Source of the DNA: Rotaria macrura
Taxonomy: Eukaryota > Rotifera > Eurotatoria > Philodinida > Philodinidae
DNA: 64,000 nt
Reading direction: 5' to 3'
Assembly: GCA_900239685.1 (NCBI GenBank)
Contig: OENT01000438.1
Location: 52,926-116,925 of the forward strand
This document shows positions 46,026 through 59,321 of the stretch, piece by piece (within the stretch, counting starts at the first letter, position 1; every line of letters begins with the position of its first letter). The translations under genes were made by a program, and so were the position numbers. The notes under the pieces are model-generated. The model was not told the origin of the DNA. It did no database searches and worked only from the letters and a program-made list of their open reading frames with translations.

Positions 46026-48003
46026 ATGAAATATTTCGTATTAAATCCTTCATTACATACGAAAAAATATCAAAATATATCCAGCCTGTTTCCATTCGTT
46101 CTGATTTTTTTATGCGGTTTTCTTCTTGGTTCAATGTATAATGAGACAAAAAGTAAAATACGTGTATTTTTTACGTCAGATATCCGAGTCCATCCAACTT
46201 CATCAAAGAATTACACCAATGTTACTCGAGCAACATCCTCCACACAAACACCGTCGACGACACCGAAACAAGTGATAAATCCCTTTCCTGCTGGATATAA
46301 TTTTACACATCTATGGTCGATGCGTCTAGCGGATGATAATCATTTTCGCATAGCGAAAATTGTACCATGTCGTACTGTGAATTATAGCGGCGGACCGAAA
46401 GTTGATCCAATTGATTCATGTGATCGTTCACCTGCAAATGAATTTTCAATCGAGAATACGCTACAAGCACAAAAATGGCTTTATGAACATCAACATCCAG
46501 CAGATTGTACGAACAAACGCTTTGCTATAATTCAGAACTATGCTTGGTCTGGCTTTGGATCAACTGTTCATCAAGTTGTTTGGGCGCTGGGTATTGCACT
46601 GGCAGAAAACAGAATTGCTGTATATAAGACTCCAGGCAGTTGGGTAAAGAAGATAGATATTATTGAAATGAAACCTGAAAAAACATATTCACGAATGTAC
46701 TAAGTTTAAGAAAGACTGCTGCTAGTATTGAAGATCAATCTCAGGTTCTTTCATGCGTTTAGAACACTTGACTACTAAAATATGTCATAGCGTCAAATGT
46801 ATTAAATTCATACAACTATTTCGATAGAATCCAGCGGCAAAACAGAACAAGTATTCACAAATTGAGTACGTCTACAAGGAGGCAGTTTTCACTAGAATAT
46901 TCGACTAAACCTTGTGTAAGATGCTTTCCTAACGATGTTTACTGAATGTGATTGACTGACTATGTCCCTACATTAAAATCAGTTCATTCTTCGACGAAGT
47001 TCTGTTCCTTGGATTTCATGGATCACGATTATTTGTTTTTCTTTTCATTATCAATCCGGTATACATTATTATAATCGCACACGAAACACTCCATCAAGAT
47101 TTTGAACTAGTTATTTCATGAGAAACAGCGATTCTTTGGTTTCCTAAATCTTCCCAATCGTTTTTAGAAATTCAAAAATAACTGTTCATGTCATGATTTT
47201 TTCATTGTAAAGCATATTTCCGAAATCAAACTGTCACGAAAATTCCCACAAACTTGATTATTCGATTTCTATTTCAGCTTTATGGAGATTGTAAGTCAAG
47301 TACACTCGATTGCTTTTTCCTTCCGATTACGAATTGTTCGATTCCGTCTAAAATAGACGGTAGCCAAACAACCGCTGTCAATTCAAATTTCGGCCATTGG
47401 TCTAAACCTATTATTCCATCTATATTTCAAAACCGAACTTTTAACTGGTATCGAGCACAATTACTATTTTATTTAATGCGATACAAACCTGAAACAATGA
47501 CTCATGTACAGAATGTCGTAGCGAAAGCGTTTAGTCCACCTTCAGTTGATTTTCAGCATCCATATATTGCTGTTTATGTACGTCGATCTGATAAAGTTCG
47601 AAGTAAAGAAATGTCTCAAGCGTATACATTGAAACAGTATTTCGATTTATTCGACGCGGATGCTCGACGAGCGAATATATCAACTGTTTATCTTAATTCT
47701 GAAGATGAACAAGTATTCAATGAATTCATTGATGTGAACAAAGAAAAACAAGGTTATTACAAATTATTGAATATAAAGGTACAAAGAAGTGTTGTTTTCG
47801 AAACATTAACACGTATGACAACAGAACAACGTGGAAAAATAGTTTTAGAATTTCTTAGTGATTTATTTATCGAAGCTAACGCAGATTTGCATGTGGGTAC
47901 TTTAACATCGAACTGGTGTCGATTAGTTGACGAAGTGAGACTTGTACTTGGAAAAACAATTGCTTATTATACACCTGAAAATAAATATTTGATGGATTGG
48001 TGA
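46026..48003 (+). CDS. FUT8-like (GT23-type) fucosyltransferase, copy 1
   Basis: Predicted 447 residues. Exon 1 is 46026-46643 and exon 2 is 47278-48003. The 634-bp intron (GTAAAG...ATTTCAG) is phase 0, joining TPGSW to LYGDC. One TM segment at residues about 20-38 (SLFPFVLIFLCGFLLGSMY) after a short basic tail predicts a type II Golgi enzyme, followed by a Ser/Thr-rich stem with N-glycosylation sites. The catalytic part includes QNYAWSGFGSTVHQVVW (about 170-186), IAVYVRRSDKV (303-313), which corresponds to the GDP-fucose-binding H-V-R-R-T-D region of alpha-1,6-fucosyltransferases, and ADLHVGTLTSNWCRLVDE near the end. It is shorter than vertebrate FUT8 (about 575) and has no SH3 domain. The acceptor sugar is unknown. 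It is the first of a tandem pair with the gene at 54779. Confidence 0.82.
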
Positions 48004-51000
48004 TGGTAAAGATAAATCGAAAGTGATTTTGGGGCAGAAATTATATCCTAGTCAGAGGAGTTGTGATTGATTTACATTACGTATTAATCATTTCAATGTA
48101 GACGATAGTCAACGATTGAAGTATTCTTGATTTTTGACAGAAAAACGCTACAATTTGGCACAAAATACCAATATTTTGTTTTACTCTTTTTATTAAAATT
48201 TTAATTAATAAAGTTGAAGGTATCATAAAGATAATTTAATGAATTAGTTAATAATAATATAGGCGTTTAGAACTATATATTTATTAAATATTGATCAAAG
48301 TTTTTTCATACAGCTACGACTGTTTTGAATTTTCTTGTACGTCCGTTTTACAGTAATTCAAGTGTTCTCACTTGTTCGAGTTGCAACATCGGTCATCTTT
48401 TCTTTAAAGGGAATACTACACTACATGTAACCTTGTTCGTCAATGAAATCATAAAGCAGAATTTATTAGCAAGAAAAATAGGACGTACAATTTAGTTTAA
48501 CTAAAACACTATATCAAAATCAGTATTCAGTGACATAGGAATTATTTTTTTCTGTTTTTTTCCACTTAAAAGATTCATTACAAAAACAAAATAGACAGCT
48601 AGAAGGCATAGCTAAACTATTTGCAGTCACTATTTGAGATGAACGAACAAAATGAAAATATATTTCTATGAGAACCAATGTAGTAGAATATTAATTAGTA
48701 TTAGTTACAAGCCTCTTTCTGAGCAACGTTCGTGGTTATCACATTTTGACTGTGATTATGTTTGAATTGAGATCGATCCCCAACGAGCTAAAATCTTTTT
48801 CCAATGGAAAAGAAATACAATGGAGACTCGAATATTTATAGAAACATCTACGAAATAGATACGAATCATATTGGGTCTTGAATGCTGCGTGAAACTGATC
48901 ATTCGTTCACTCAAATCACAAAGGTGAAGACGATAAAATGATGACTTTTAGCGTTTATCATCATATTTGCTTGTATGTTTTTTTGGACAAGTAATCAGAT
49001 GGCACAGTTACATAATGAAATTGCAATGATTTCTTATAGATGCAAGGCTCTTTTGATTCTTACTTATGTAGAATCTTGTGATCATGTTTCACAATTTTAA
49101 CTTCTATATTGACACGAAACTACCATTATGAATACCGAAATTATATCAAATGAATCATATAAATCTGTTCTAATCCCGAGATTGTTCAGTGATAACAATC
49201 TTTTGTTATTTTCGTGTTTATTCAACGTATAATTTTCATATACTGCATCATCTTTTTCATGATTTATCTCATAATATAAAATGAAATGTTTCTGTACTTC
49301 TGATGAACCGTGATCATTGTATATCAAGGTAAATATCAAGCCAAGAGAAATATGATTAATTAATTCTGAGGAAAGACATATGGTTATGAGTAATGTTTGT
49401 CCTTGCAGTATAATAAAATCAAGATGAGCTTAGTAAAGGGGAAAACGTAAGATTCATGTACCCAAAAGTACTTTAAAAAATGTTCGAAATCTATTTTGGA
49501 CAAGTTTTCAGTTCATATTATTCTATACAATCAATCATTCTTAGGATGTGTTTCTCAGAGTTTTAACCTTAGCAGTTCTATTTTATACCCCAGTTCAAAT
49601 ACTTCATTAAACGCTGGAAAGACTTACACTAACTGTACTTTCAGTAATACACCGTGAAATAGTGTGTCATACAGACATCCAAATTCGGTAGTTTCCTTCA
49701 TAGTTTGTGTTCGTGTTCGTTGCAGTTTTCCTACATTGTTATTTCTTTTGTACTACCTACGTTCTATCGAATATACCCATAAGTCACCAAATATGCATTT
49801 AAATATGTAGGATCACTCGTGCGATAGGGAGATTGATGTCTTTCTTTCTTTCTTTTCTTTTTGTTGGCTGTTCTATCAACATTCTTTAATCTTCTCTAAT
49901 TTCTAGTTTACATGTCTCTTATTTCTTGTATAATATCTCACATACTATTAAACTAGAAATTCAGCTTAACTTCTAATGTTATACGAAGAACAATACGTGA
50001 CAAATAGGTTGGTGATAGTGTCGATATCGAAACAGCAATTTGACTTTGAACGAACCTTTGGGAAGAGCACCGATGCACAGTCAACTGAATTGCAATATAC
50101 AACTCTTCTTTTTTTTCTCCGTCTAAATTTACTCAATGCACGTCAAGAATTCTATCACGTAAGACTGCTCAAATATTATAGCCATTGTTGATGACTAAAA
50201 TATCTATGAAACATATATTTGTATTCATTTTGATGAGGATACGAGTGTACTTTTTTTTCTAAGCTCCACCAGTCATTTACGTTCCTTAGATGCAGCTCAG
50301 AACCAGAAAGTTCGTGTTAATCAGAATGAAAGTGCTAACAGAATGCAACATCTTGTTTTGTGTAGTTGTCTTAATCGCGTCAGATGAACAAATACTAAAT
50401 TTGATGTTCAGTCATGTTTAAAGATTGTTCTGTTTTTTCTTATAAAACTAGAAATTACATTTTCTGATTCAACTCCACTCGCATGATTTCATGAAATCAT
50501 TAACAGGAAGTGTCACATATTGATTCTTTCTTTTGGTTATTTCTATTCTTTCTGCCGAGAAGGATTAAAACAAAAATGTATATAATCCGGTATCTTTTGA
50601 AGAATGCTTATCTTGCGCACAAGTTGATTTTCTTCAAGAGAATTGAGACAAGGGCCACTCTTTCTGATTTGTTCTTTTAAATATAGCTAGTCTTTCTTGA
50701 CAAGAATATTCAAGGCTGAGTAATTACATCGTCAATAATGTTTCACTATACAAAAGAAACAACTTTATCAACATTTGCTTGTTTGGATGGAACTATATCT
50801 ATAGTTCTCTCAGCACATTTGAATTAAAAGGTATGTTGTTACGAGAATAGGAAAAAAGAAACCAATACTTTTATTTTTCAAGGCGGATTCTTCTTTTCAG
50901 GCGATCGAGATACCATGTTTAGCATACGAATGCGGAAGAATAATATTAGTTTTTGCAATTAATTCATGATCTATATCATATTGTAATAGACTACATTATT

Positions 51001-52374
51001 GACACAATCATGTTCGACTGATTGTAACGGATTCTTTTACTTGCGTGACATGTTGTATCATCGAATGATGTTTTTCTTTGATTTTTTATGAATTTTGTCA
51101 ATTCGAACGTCACGATCTATTATCTGTTTTGTTACATCTAAGAAAAAAACATGCGAATAGTGAAGTTTTGAGACTTTCTACAAACGAAAACGAGCACTAC
51201 GTCAATAGACCACTAACTTCTCACATTTAATATCATTATGATTCTGTAAGCGTGTACACTGCGTTTTATGTGTAGAATAACTTGAAAAACGAAATTGGGA
51301 CATCGTTTTTATATCACGCGTATGTTTGAGAAAGAATTTCCTAAATAATACGATTTTCATCAATGAATGAAAGTATTTCAAAAAAACGCAATGCCTCGTC
51401 AATAAGACCAGTCTTCTACAATTGAAACAGAAGTTCGTTGTCGTAAGCGTGTTCAATTAAACAATGTTTTTTTTCATTTTTTTCAGTGATTTTTATACAT
51501 TCTATTATAGATTCATACTCACACAAGACAACGTTGCGTGATCGAATACCGTCTCTTTCCTTACGCTTTGATCAACACTAAATACTGACGGACTGAAACT
51601 TGTATTCAAGTCACGCTTCCATGTGTTTCCATACATTTAGATTACTTTTCAAACGTTATTCTGATTACTAGGGATGACAATGATTCATTCTTTAGTAAAC
51701 CATCTTCATCTGTAATGGGAGTTCGTTATTTAAATAAGTACTTCTATGAAATAGATTTTACATAAGAATGATTCGCAACTTCAGTTACATAAATAGTGAA
51801 TGCTGAGAAAGTCTTCCATTTTGTATTTTAATACGAATAAGACAGCTGATTCATTGAGGTTGTTTTTATTCATTTGTATAAATATGACTGGTGATAACAA
51901 TCCGTTTCATATTTGCATGCATTAAAAATTGATTTTTCTTCATACATTTCTTGGTATCCTAAATTATCAAGTTTAGCGCTTCTTTGTTAACAATCATAAT
52001 TAGCCATCACTGAGTAATTAATCTGGAAATCTGCCTAGATAATAAATCATGCAACATATGCATGAATGTGCTATTAGTAATTATATACTGGGATATACCA
52101 AGGGTTTCTCTATGAATGCGATTTAGTATATTCGAATAATGAGCGATGAAATTGTTCTCTAGTTTTTAAGAAGAATCATTGTACTTCTCGGAACTATTAG
52201 GTTCACATACTAACACCCCGTTAAAAGAATCGTGTTAACGTACCCTTCAGTCTAAAATTATAATAAATGCCGCATTTTCTTACTTTGGCAACGGATAAAA
52301 GATTCATCAACTTAAAACAAATCGAATTCATGAGCATAAAACAGTCAAAAATAGAAATGTTCATGAGATCGTAA
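48004..52374. other. intergenic between the two FUT8-like genes, part 1
   Basis: AT-rich, with no supported gene. Short frames at 49097-49339 (-), 49976-50191 (+) and 51202-51456 (-) show no domain or splice support. Confidence 0.5.
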
Positions 52375-53487
52375 GGGGCACGTAATGCAAAATTTCAGTT
52401 CAATTTATTTTAGCTTGACATGATCACGAATATGTGATCTTTATTTATTTTTACAATCTTGTCAGTGATAAAAGTCGGGAAAACTCGAAGAATCTAAAAG
52501 TTGGTAATAATGGTTTACTTTGTTTAGGATATTTTTTCAAAGTGATTTTTTCTGATTTTCAGTCGAAAACTGAGTACGAGATTGGAATTTAATTAATGTC
52601 AAAGTTAAAGGTCTGCTTAGTGCGACTGTGTCGAACATCTCTATTAGTGTATGCAAGTAAGCCAATTTATGAACTTATCAAGTTTTTTCTATGAAAAGAT
52701 AAAGCCAAGCGTCTTACCTTATTAGAACCGCTGAAATACGAGCTTTAACAGTACCCATTCATTTCTTTTTAGATTATTTTTACTATCATCGCGCTATTAG
52801 AGAGCAAGATGGGTGTGATTTTCGGAATCAGAATGAAAACCTGCATTGAGAGGCTTATATTTCATCAAAACACAACCCAGACGAATCACAAGTGACATGT
52901 AAAAAAAGGAGCTGAGGGGAGTACAGGTATATTTTTATGAGACATATTGTTCACTGGAGCACCAGCCACTCAACCTAGTTATTTGTTCTGATTCCGAATA
53001 TCACACTCATATTGTTCTTTAATAGTACGATGATAGTAAAAATAATCTAAAAAGAAATGAATGGGTACTGTTAAAGCTCGTATTTCAGCGGTTCTAATAA
53101 GGTTAGACGCTTGGCTTTATCTTTTCATAGAAAAAACTTGTTAGGTTCACAAACTTGCATACTTGCATACACTAATAGAGATGTTCGACACAATCACACT
53201 AAGCAAACCTTTAACTTCTAAATTAATAAAATACCAATCTCGTACTCAGTTTTGGACTGAAAATCAGAAAAAATCACTTTGAAAAAGTATGCGTAACAAA
53301 TATTGATTTTGTTGTGAAATCAACCATTTTTTACCTATTTTTAGATTCTTCGAGTTTTTCCGATTTTTCTCACTGACATGATCGTAAAATAATTAAAAAA
53401 AACCACATATACGTGATCAGTTCAAATGGTTCTATCCAACCATGAATAAATGCAACTAAAATGAATTTTACATTGCGTGCACTTTGG
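52375..53487. mobile_element. 1.1-kb foldback element
   Basis: The arms run from about 52375 to 52792 and from about 53029 to 53487, with a spacer of about 235 bp. The outer edge is GGGGCACGTAATGCAAAATT on the left, with a diverged complement ending GCGTGCACTTTGG on the right. Inner arms are much closer to each other (TTTCAGCGGTTCTAATAAGG on the right against its complement on the left). No ORF and no clear target duplication. Identity falls from the centre outward. Confidence 0.75.
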
Positions 53488-54778
53488 AAAGATCGAAATC
53501 TAAGAGTCGCTAAGATTCCAGACAGAGTTAGACTTGTTCAATGTCATAGGAACAACTAATAATTCGAATTCGACTTTCGATATCAGTGCGATAGTTCACA
53601 GTTATATGATGGACAAGAACGGAGAAAAATGATTGATCATTATCGTTTAATTTGAACCGTAGATGGCTATTGTTTTTATGATTAGTTAAAATAAGTTATT
53701 GAACTGTTGGTTTTACTCACAATAATAGTAATCAAGATAACTATGAATCTTATCAGAAGCACATTAGATCTGAATTTTTCAATAGCTGATCTACTAGCAA
53801 CACTATCCAATAGTAATACAAGCGGTTTAAAATATCGTTCGATCCTATTGTGATGCATTGTGTAGTTGTTATCAAAAGAATCCTGAAGTATGTCGATAAA
53901 CGAAGAAAACAGCTTTACACAAGTCTTAGTCGAGTTCAAAAGTGCATTTGTTTTTGAAGTAAAACAACTCTTCTAATAAACTTTGTTTAAAAAAAAAGAG
54001 TTCTACAGTCCATTTGACGAAATATTTTATCTTCGCAAATTTTTCCCCTTTCCTTCGGTAATCATTGAAATCTATTATTCTCAATTACTTTTTAGATAAT
54101 ACAATTCATTCACTATTTCATGGTAACAATAAAAGTGCATTTCAGTCATTCGTTTGAATTATGATCTTTAAAACCTAGATAGGATCAAATCAGATGAACG
54201 AAATAGTATTGTCAAACATATCTAGGAGATTCTAAAATACTCTCGAATTTCATTTTGCTTTCATTCCAAATAAAAAGCCTAAATACTTCAATCTTTCGGC
54301 ATTACATGTAAAAGATAGAACATAGCTACCATGCCTGACATGCATTAAGAAATAATATTTTTCCATAGTTCAATACCGATATATATTGTTACAATGAAAA
54401 ATTTCTTTTCATTGGTCAAATATATTTTCCATAGTTCGTATACATACTGTGCTAGCAATATACTGTAATTGTTCTGACTTTTAATGATCTTGAAAATTAA
54501 TATTTAGAAGACATGCAAAATAGTTGGAAGTTTCTGGATTTTCATAAGAAAACGATCCATAGATGGTGAAATTCAAGAAAATCATTAATCTTGATAATAC
54601 CATTGAATAGGTGAATTTAGTCAACCTTCACTTTGAAACTTATGTTACTGCTTTTCATCATTGACAAAAGTTATACATCTGAAACCTTATAGTCTTCTAG
54701 TAATATGATCACATGATTCGATCAATTCAATTTCGTTGAATTTACATCTGTTGAATTTCAACAGTCATTTCGAAATCA
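53488..54778. other. intergenic between the two FUT8-like genes, part 2
   Basis: No supported gene. Probably includes the promoter of the second FUT8-like gene. The minus-strand frame at 53682-53939 has no recognisable features. Confidence 0.45.
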
Positions 54779-56920
54779 ATGCTGAGAATCTTGTTGAAAA
54801 CTATTTTCTCTCATATGGATTTTCCAGTTATCATTCATCAACATCGATCCCATGAACGAAATATCATTACAAATTTATCGACTATATTTCTACTTCTATT
54901 GGTTTTTGTTTGCGGTATTCTCTTTGGTTCAAATTTGAATCCAATGAAACATAAACTGAATATCCTATTTTCATCAGATATCAAATTAAATCCATCGAAA
55001 GTTAGAGACGACGCACAGACATCGATATCATCTCCTTGTGGACACAATTCTACACATCTTTGGTCAATGCGTCTAGCCGATGAAAATTATTTTCGCATAG
55101 CGAAAATTGTACCATGTCGTACTGTGAATTACACTGGTGGACGACAGGTTGATCCAATTGATTCATGTGATCGTTCACCTGCAAATGAATTTTCAATCGA
55201 GAATACGCTACAAGCACAAAAATGGCTTTATGAACATCAACATCCAGCAGATTGTACGAACAAACGCTTTGCTATAATTCAGAACTATGCTTGGTCTGGC
55301 TTTGGATCAACTGTTCATCAAGTTGTTTGGGCATTCAGTGTAGCACTAGCGGATGATAGAATTGCTGTATATAAGACTCCAGGCAGTTGGGTAAAATACA
55401 TCATTTATCTTGCAAATAGATCTTCTAAAGTACCTCATTGAGTCTTACTACGTTCTGGGTCTGGTTCCTTCAAATTTTGAAGCATTCTTTCAGTTTGTAC
55501 AAATTCATGTCAACAAAATTACAAAACGTTTTCTCTATTGGCTTAAAAAAGAATAATTTTTAGATACTGATGTGATACTTTATAAGTATGTAGATGGAAG
55601 GGGATTATCAGTCAAGTCATCAGCAAAGAATCGATCGAATATAAGTAAATTGGTACGAGAAAAGAGACTAGAGATAACGAATTCGACAGACGTATACACT
55701 AAAATCAGTATCATTATTCAAGTAGTTTTACTAGTCAAATCATATTGATCTTGAATGTCTCTTATTGAGAATAGGCGCTACTTCCAATTAATTCTACGAA
55801 ATAAGCTTGCAAAGAAATTCAGAAATAAATAGACTATGAAATTTTACGATGGTCGTCAGTTGATAGTAACACGGTCTGCTAATGTGTGATTGGAGTTCTT
55901 ACGTAATAAATCTGAATGAATAACTATTAAAATAATCTGTACCTGATTATAAATTGCAAATACATTGTCTGCTTAGATTTTGTGTCTGGAAAAATTATCC
56001 GCTCAATTTTTTTTAATAGTATTCCGTATGCTAGATTTAGATTTCTATCAAGTTCTTGAACATAGAAATACGAGTTCTCATATTCCTCTGTTGTTTATTT
56101 ATATAGAAATCAATAGTCACCATATAAAAAGAATATCATAGTTATTGAATATAAAATCAAGGATGCAAACTTGATTATATGGTTTCTATTTCAGCTTTAT
56201 GGAGATTGTAAGTCAAGTACACTCGATTGCTTTTTCCTTCCGATTACGAATTGTTCGATTCCATCCCAACTACTAGACGGTAACCAAATAACAACAATCA
56301 ATGCCAACACTGGTTCTTGGTCTAAACTTATGTATCCATCTACATTCAACAATCGAACATTAAATTGGTATCGAGCACAATTACTATTTTATTTAATGCG
56401 ATACAAACCTGAAACAATGACTCATGTACAGAATGTCGTAGCGAAAGCGTTTAATCCACCTTCGGTTGATTTTCAACATCCATATATTGCTGTTTATGTA
56501 CGTCGATCTGATAAAGTTCGAAGTAAAGAAATGTCTCAAGCGTATACATTGAAACAGTATTTCGATTTATTCGACGCGGATGCTCGACGAGCGAATATAT
56601 CAACTGTTTATCTTAATTCTGAAGATGAACAAGTATTCAATGAATTCATTGATGTGAACAAAGAAAAACAAGGTTATTACAAATTATTGAATATAAAGGT
56701 ACAAAGAAATGTTGTTTTCGAAACAATAATGCGTATGACAACAGAACAACGTGGAAAAATAGTTTTAGAATTTCTTAGTGATTTATTTATCGAAGCTAAC
56801 GCAGATTTGCATGTGGGTACTTTATCATCGAACTGGTGTCGATTAGTTGATGAAATGAGACTCGCACTTGGAAAAATAATGCCTTATTATACGCCTGAGA
56901 ATGGATATTATATTAATTGA
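54779..56920 (+). CDS. FUT8-like (GT23-type) fucosyltransferase, copy 2
   Basis: Predicted 445 residues. Exon 1 is 54779-55390 and exon 2 is 56195-56920. The 804-bp intron sits at the same phase-0 position as in copy 1. A second Met at codon 13 (MDFPVIIHQH) could be the true start. The TM segment is residues about 35-52 (TIFLLLLVFVCGILFGSN). All conserved blocks of copy 1 are present (GFGSTVHQVVWAF, YVRRSDKVRSK, VGTLSSNWCRLVDE). The N-terminal 100 residues and the intron are diverged from copy 1, while parts of both exons are identical base for base, including synonymous positions. No stops, so probably active. Expected to act in the Golgi lumen; acceptor unknown. Confidence 0.82.
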
Positions 56921-57870
56921 TGACGATGATGATGATGAATAGGAAAATAAAATCTTGCATGTTGTATATCGATAGTATTCCATGAGAAAAAACGATGATT
57001 GATGCGAACTAATCTACTACACAGTCACTATGTTGTCTAAATAAAAGGAACATTCAATTGTATAACTAATTGAGTTTTGAATTTCATTATTGTCAGTTTC
57101 AATGTCAAGTGTGAAACTTGAATGTGACGGATAGATCGTGAGATGAACACCGTTGTCAAAGAATAGTAGTTCCATTTTGATTGTAGTGATAGTATATCAA
57201 TCACTTCTTATAACGTTTTTTTTTCAACAGAGAACATTCAATCTTTCCACCACTTAGTTCCATTCCATGATTTAGAATAGATTTTATATCATGATTGAAT
57301 TTCCTTTTGTGTTTGTGTATGTATTTAGAAACACTTATAAAAGAGATTTAGCTTCCAATTTTGTTTCATCATAGCTGTTCGTATTTAAATACTAACGAAT
57401 CAAATGAGTCATATTTTTGAAAGAGAAAACTAATACGCATACAGTTTTATTTGTCAATCAAATCAATCATATGAGTATGAATCAGAATGACAAAGATAGA
57501 AAGAGAAAAAATCAAACGATAGTATGATAAAGAACAGAATGACGATGTTGGAACGGATGTCGATTATTCGTCTAACAAAACTTATCGGTTGGATATCTTT
57601 AAATTATTCCATTGAAATACATTACGAATTACACAAATGTTCTTTTTTTCACTTTTTATGAAATATCATCAAATCCAATCGTTTCTATACAACTCTTATT
57701 ATATTTCTAACACGTGAAAATAAATCACCTAAAGTGATACTGTTCTATATATACATCATGAATGAACTTTGCATATCGTTTAATTATTATTTATAGATAA
57801 AAAACGAATATCAAAGCCAAAGTGACATGACTTCTGATGTAATAAATTTACGCAGCATCGTTGAATTTAT
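56921..57870. other. intergenic, nothing recognised
   Basis: 3' flank of the second FUT8-like gene followed by AT-rich sequence. No other feature seen. Confidence 0.45.
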
Positions 57871-58520
57871 TCAAACTGATGTATAATATTGATATGTATT
57901 AACGTGATTCAATGCGAGAAGTAAGACTGATACACCACAACGAATATCATGTGTGAATAAATCTTTACATTGTATTTTATCTTGTGTAATTCTGTCATAA
58001 ATACGATCAGTAAGTTCAAATGAGATATTTCGAGCAATAAACAAAGCTGTTCATATAGGTGAAATATCTGTTAGTAATCCATCGGGATAGATATCACAAG
58101 TTAATTGATGAATATTGTTTTTATTGTTCTTAAAACTTGTTTTACCATCAAATAAAACACATTTATTACTATCATCAATATCAAATGGCACGATGAATTT
58201 TAAATATTCAGTAATACACTTTTAGATTTGTCTACAATCAATGAACGATATTGTGATACAAGTTGAATTATTGTTCCCACAGATAATTCAAGAGCAACAT
58301 CAGTTAAGTTGCATTGAATATGAAGAGGAAGTGCACGACAATTGATTATACCATGTATAGTTAAACCTACACTAGAAATTCCATTTTTATCTCGACAATC
58401 AAATTCAAAATCATCACTATACAATCATTCCAATTTTCGCATTATCATTACTATGACCACCAAGAACAATAAGTAATGTAAGATGAAGATCTATTGGACG
58501 ATGAGTAAATTGACAACTGC
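57871..58520 (-). pseudogene. broken gene of unknown family, cut at block 8
   Basis: On the minus strand a protein-like reading can be followed with frame changes. From about 58515 it reads SCQFTHRPIDLHLTLLIVLG then GHSNDNAKIGM. A shift near 58425 leads to DDFEFDCRDKNGISSVGL, then LPLHIQCNLTDVALELSVG. A stop at 58200 and another shift lead to FIVPFDIDDSNKC, an in-frame stop near 58060, and finally DLFTHDIRCGVSVLLLALN. The continuity of plausible protein over about 215 codons, with only two shifts and two stops, indicates a recently dead gene. I do not recognise the family. The 5' side stops exactly where paired block 8 begins. Confidence 0.65.
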
Positions 58521-58521
58521 C

Positions 58522-58612
58522 AAGAGGGTGTGGGTGTGGGTGTGAGATAGCTTTTCAAGATGCGACTTAGCGAACCCCTCTACACCCACATACACAATTT
58601 CAAACACCCTCG
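58522..58612. repeat. paired G-rich/C-rich block 8
   Basis: The cleanest example. AGAGGGTGTGGGTGTGGGTG is on the left, and on the right ACCCCTCTACACCCACATAC, then ACACCCTCG, after about 30 bp of unrelated sequence. The left side carries nearly three perfect GTGTGG/TGTGGG units. Confidence 0.75.
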
Positions 58613-59208
58613 TCTTGGGTGCCAGTGTTTTCGGGTTAGGGAACTGGAATTTCTACTTTAAACACTACAACACTGGTTACAGATTGTGTTTTATAAAAAA
58701 GAAGCAAGAAAAATATTTGAACAGTACCATTAAGCATTTATGTATTATTCAAAGCATATTGTATAGAATCACACACTAAAGATTTGTAAGTTGAAGAAAT
58801 TCTCAATACCCGTAAGAATATCAAAGCTTTTGAACGTTAGTTTATTCCCACTGCACGTGATCTACGACTACATACATCATTTTTTTTTCTACTATTGAAG
58901 CAGCACTATCGCTTTTACATTTTTACCACGTCGCAGTTGCCCCGAACGCTTCATTTTCTGACTTTCTTCCCTGCAGAACACAAAGCTCTATAAAACTGCT
59001 GGTATTTGAAGGAACGTTATTCTGTTTTAAATGTTGCGCAGCTTTTCAAAAACTCTTCGGAAAATAAGTTTCTTCATTTCAAAAACAAATATAAATTCAT
59101 TTTTAGATACAACATGTCCATAATTCGTGCCATGTATGATAGCGCACCATTTCTTTCCGTCATTCAATACATTTTCAGCTTCAAAAATTCAGCAATAGAC
59201 AGGATCTG

Positions 59209-59321
59209 AATGTGGATGTGAGTACTGATTGCGATGCGAAGATTCTCCCACCATACAATCACTCGTATTTTCAGGCCCAGCGTGCCCACACGGGTACCCA
59301 CACCCACACTCGCACCCTCTC
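59209..59321. repeat. paired G-rich/C-rich block 9
   Basis: A short G-rich start (AATGTGGATGTGAGTACTG) and a long C-rich end (GTGCCCACACGGGTACCCAC then ACCCACACTCGCACCCTCTC). The C-rich half is the mirror of the AGAGGGTG...GTGTGGG head of blocks 7 and 8. Confidence 0.7.
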
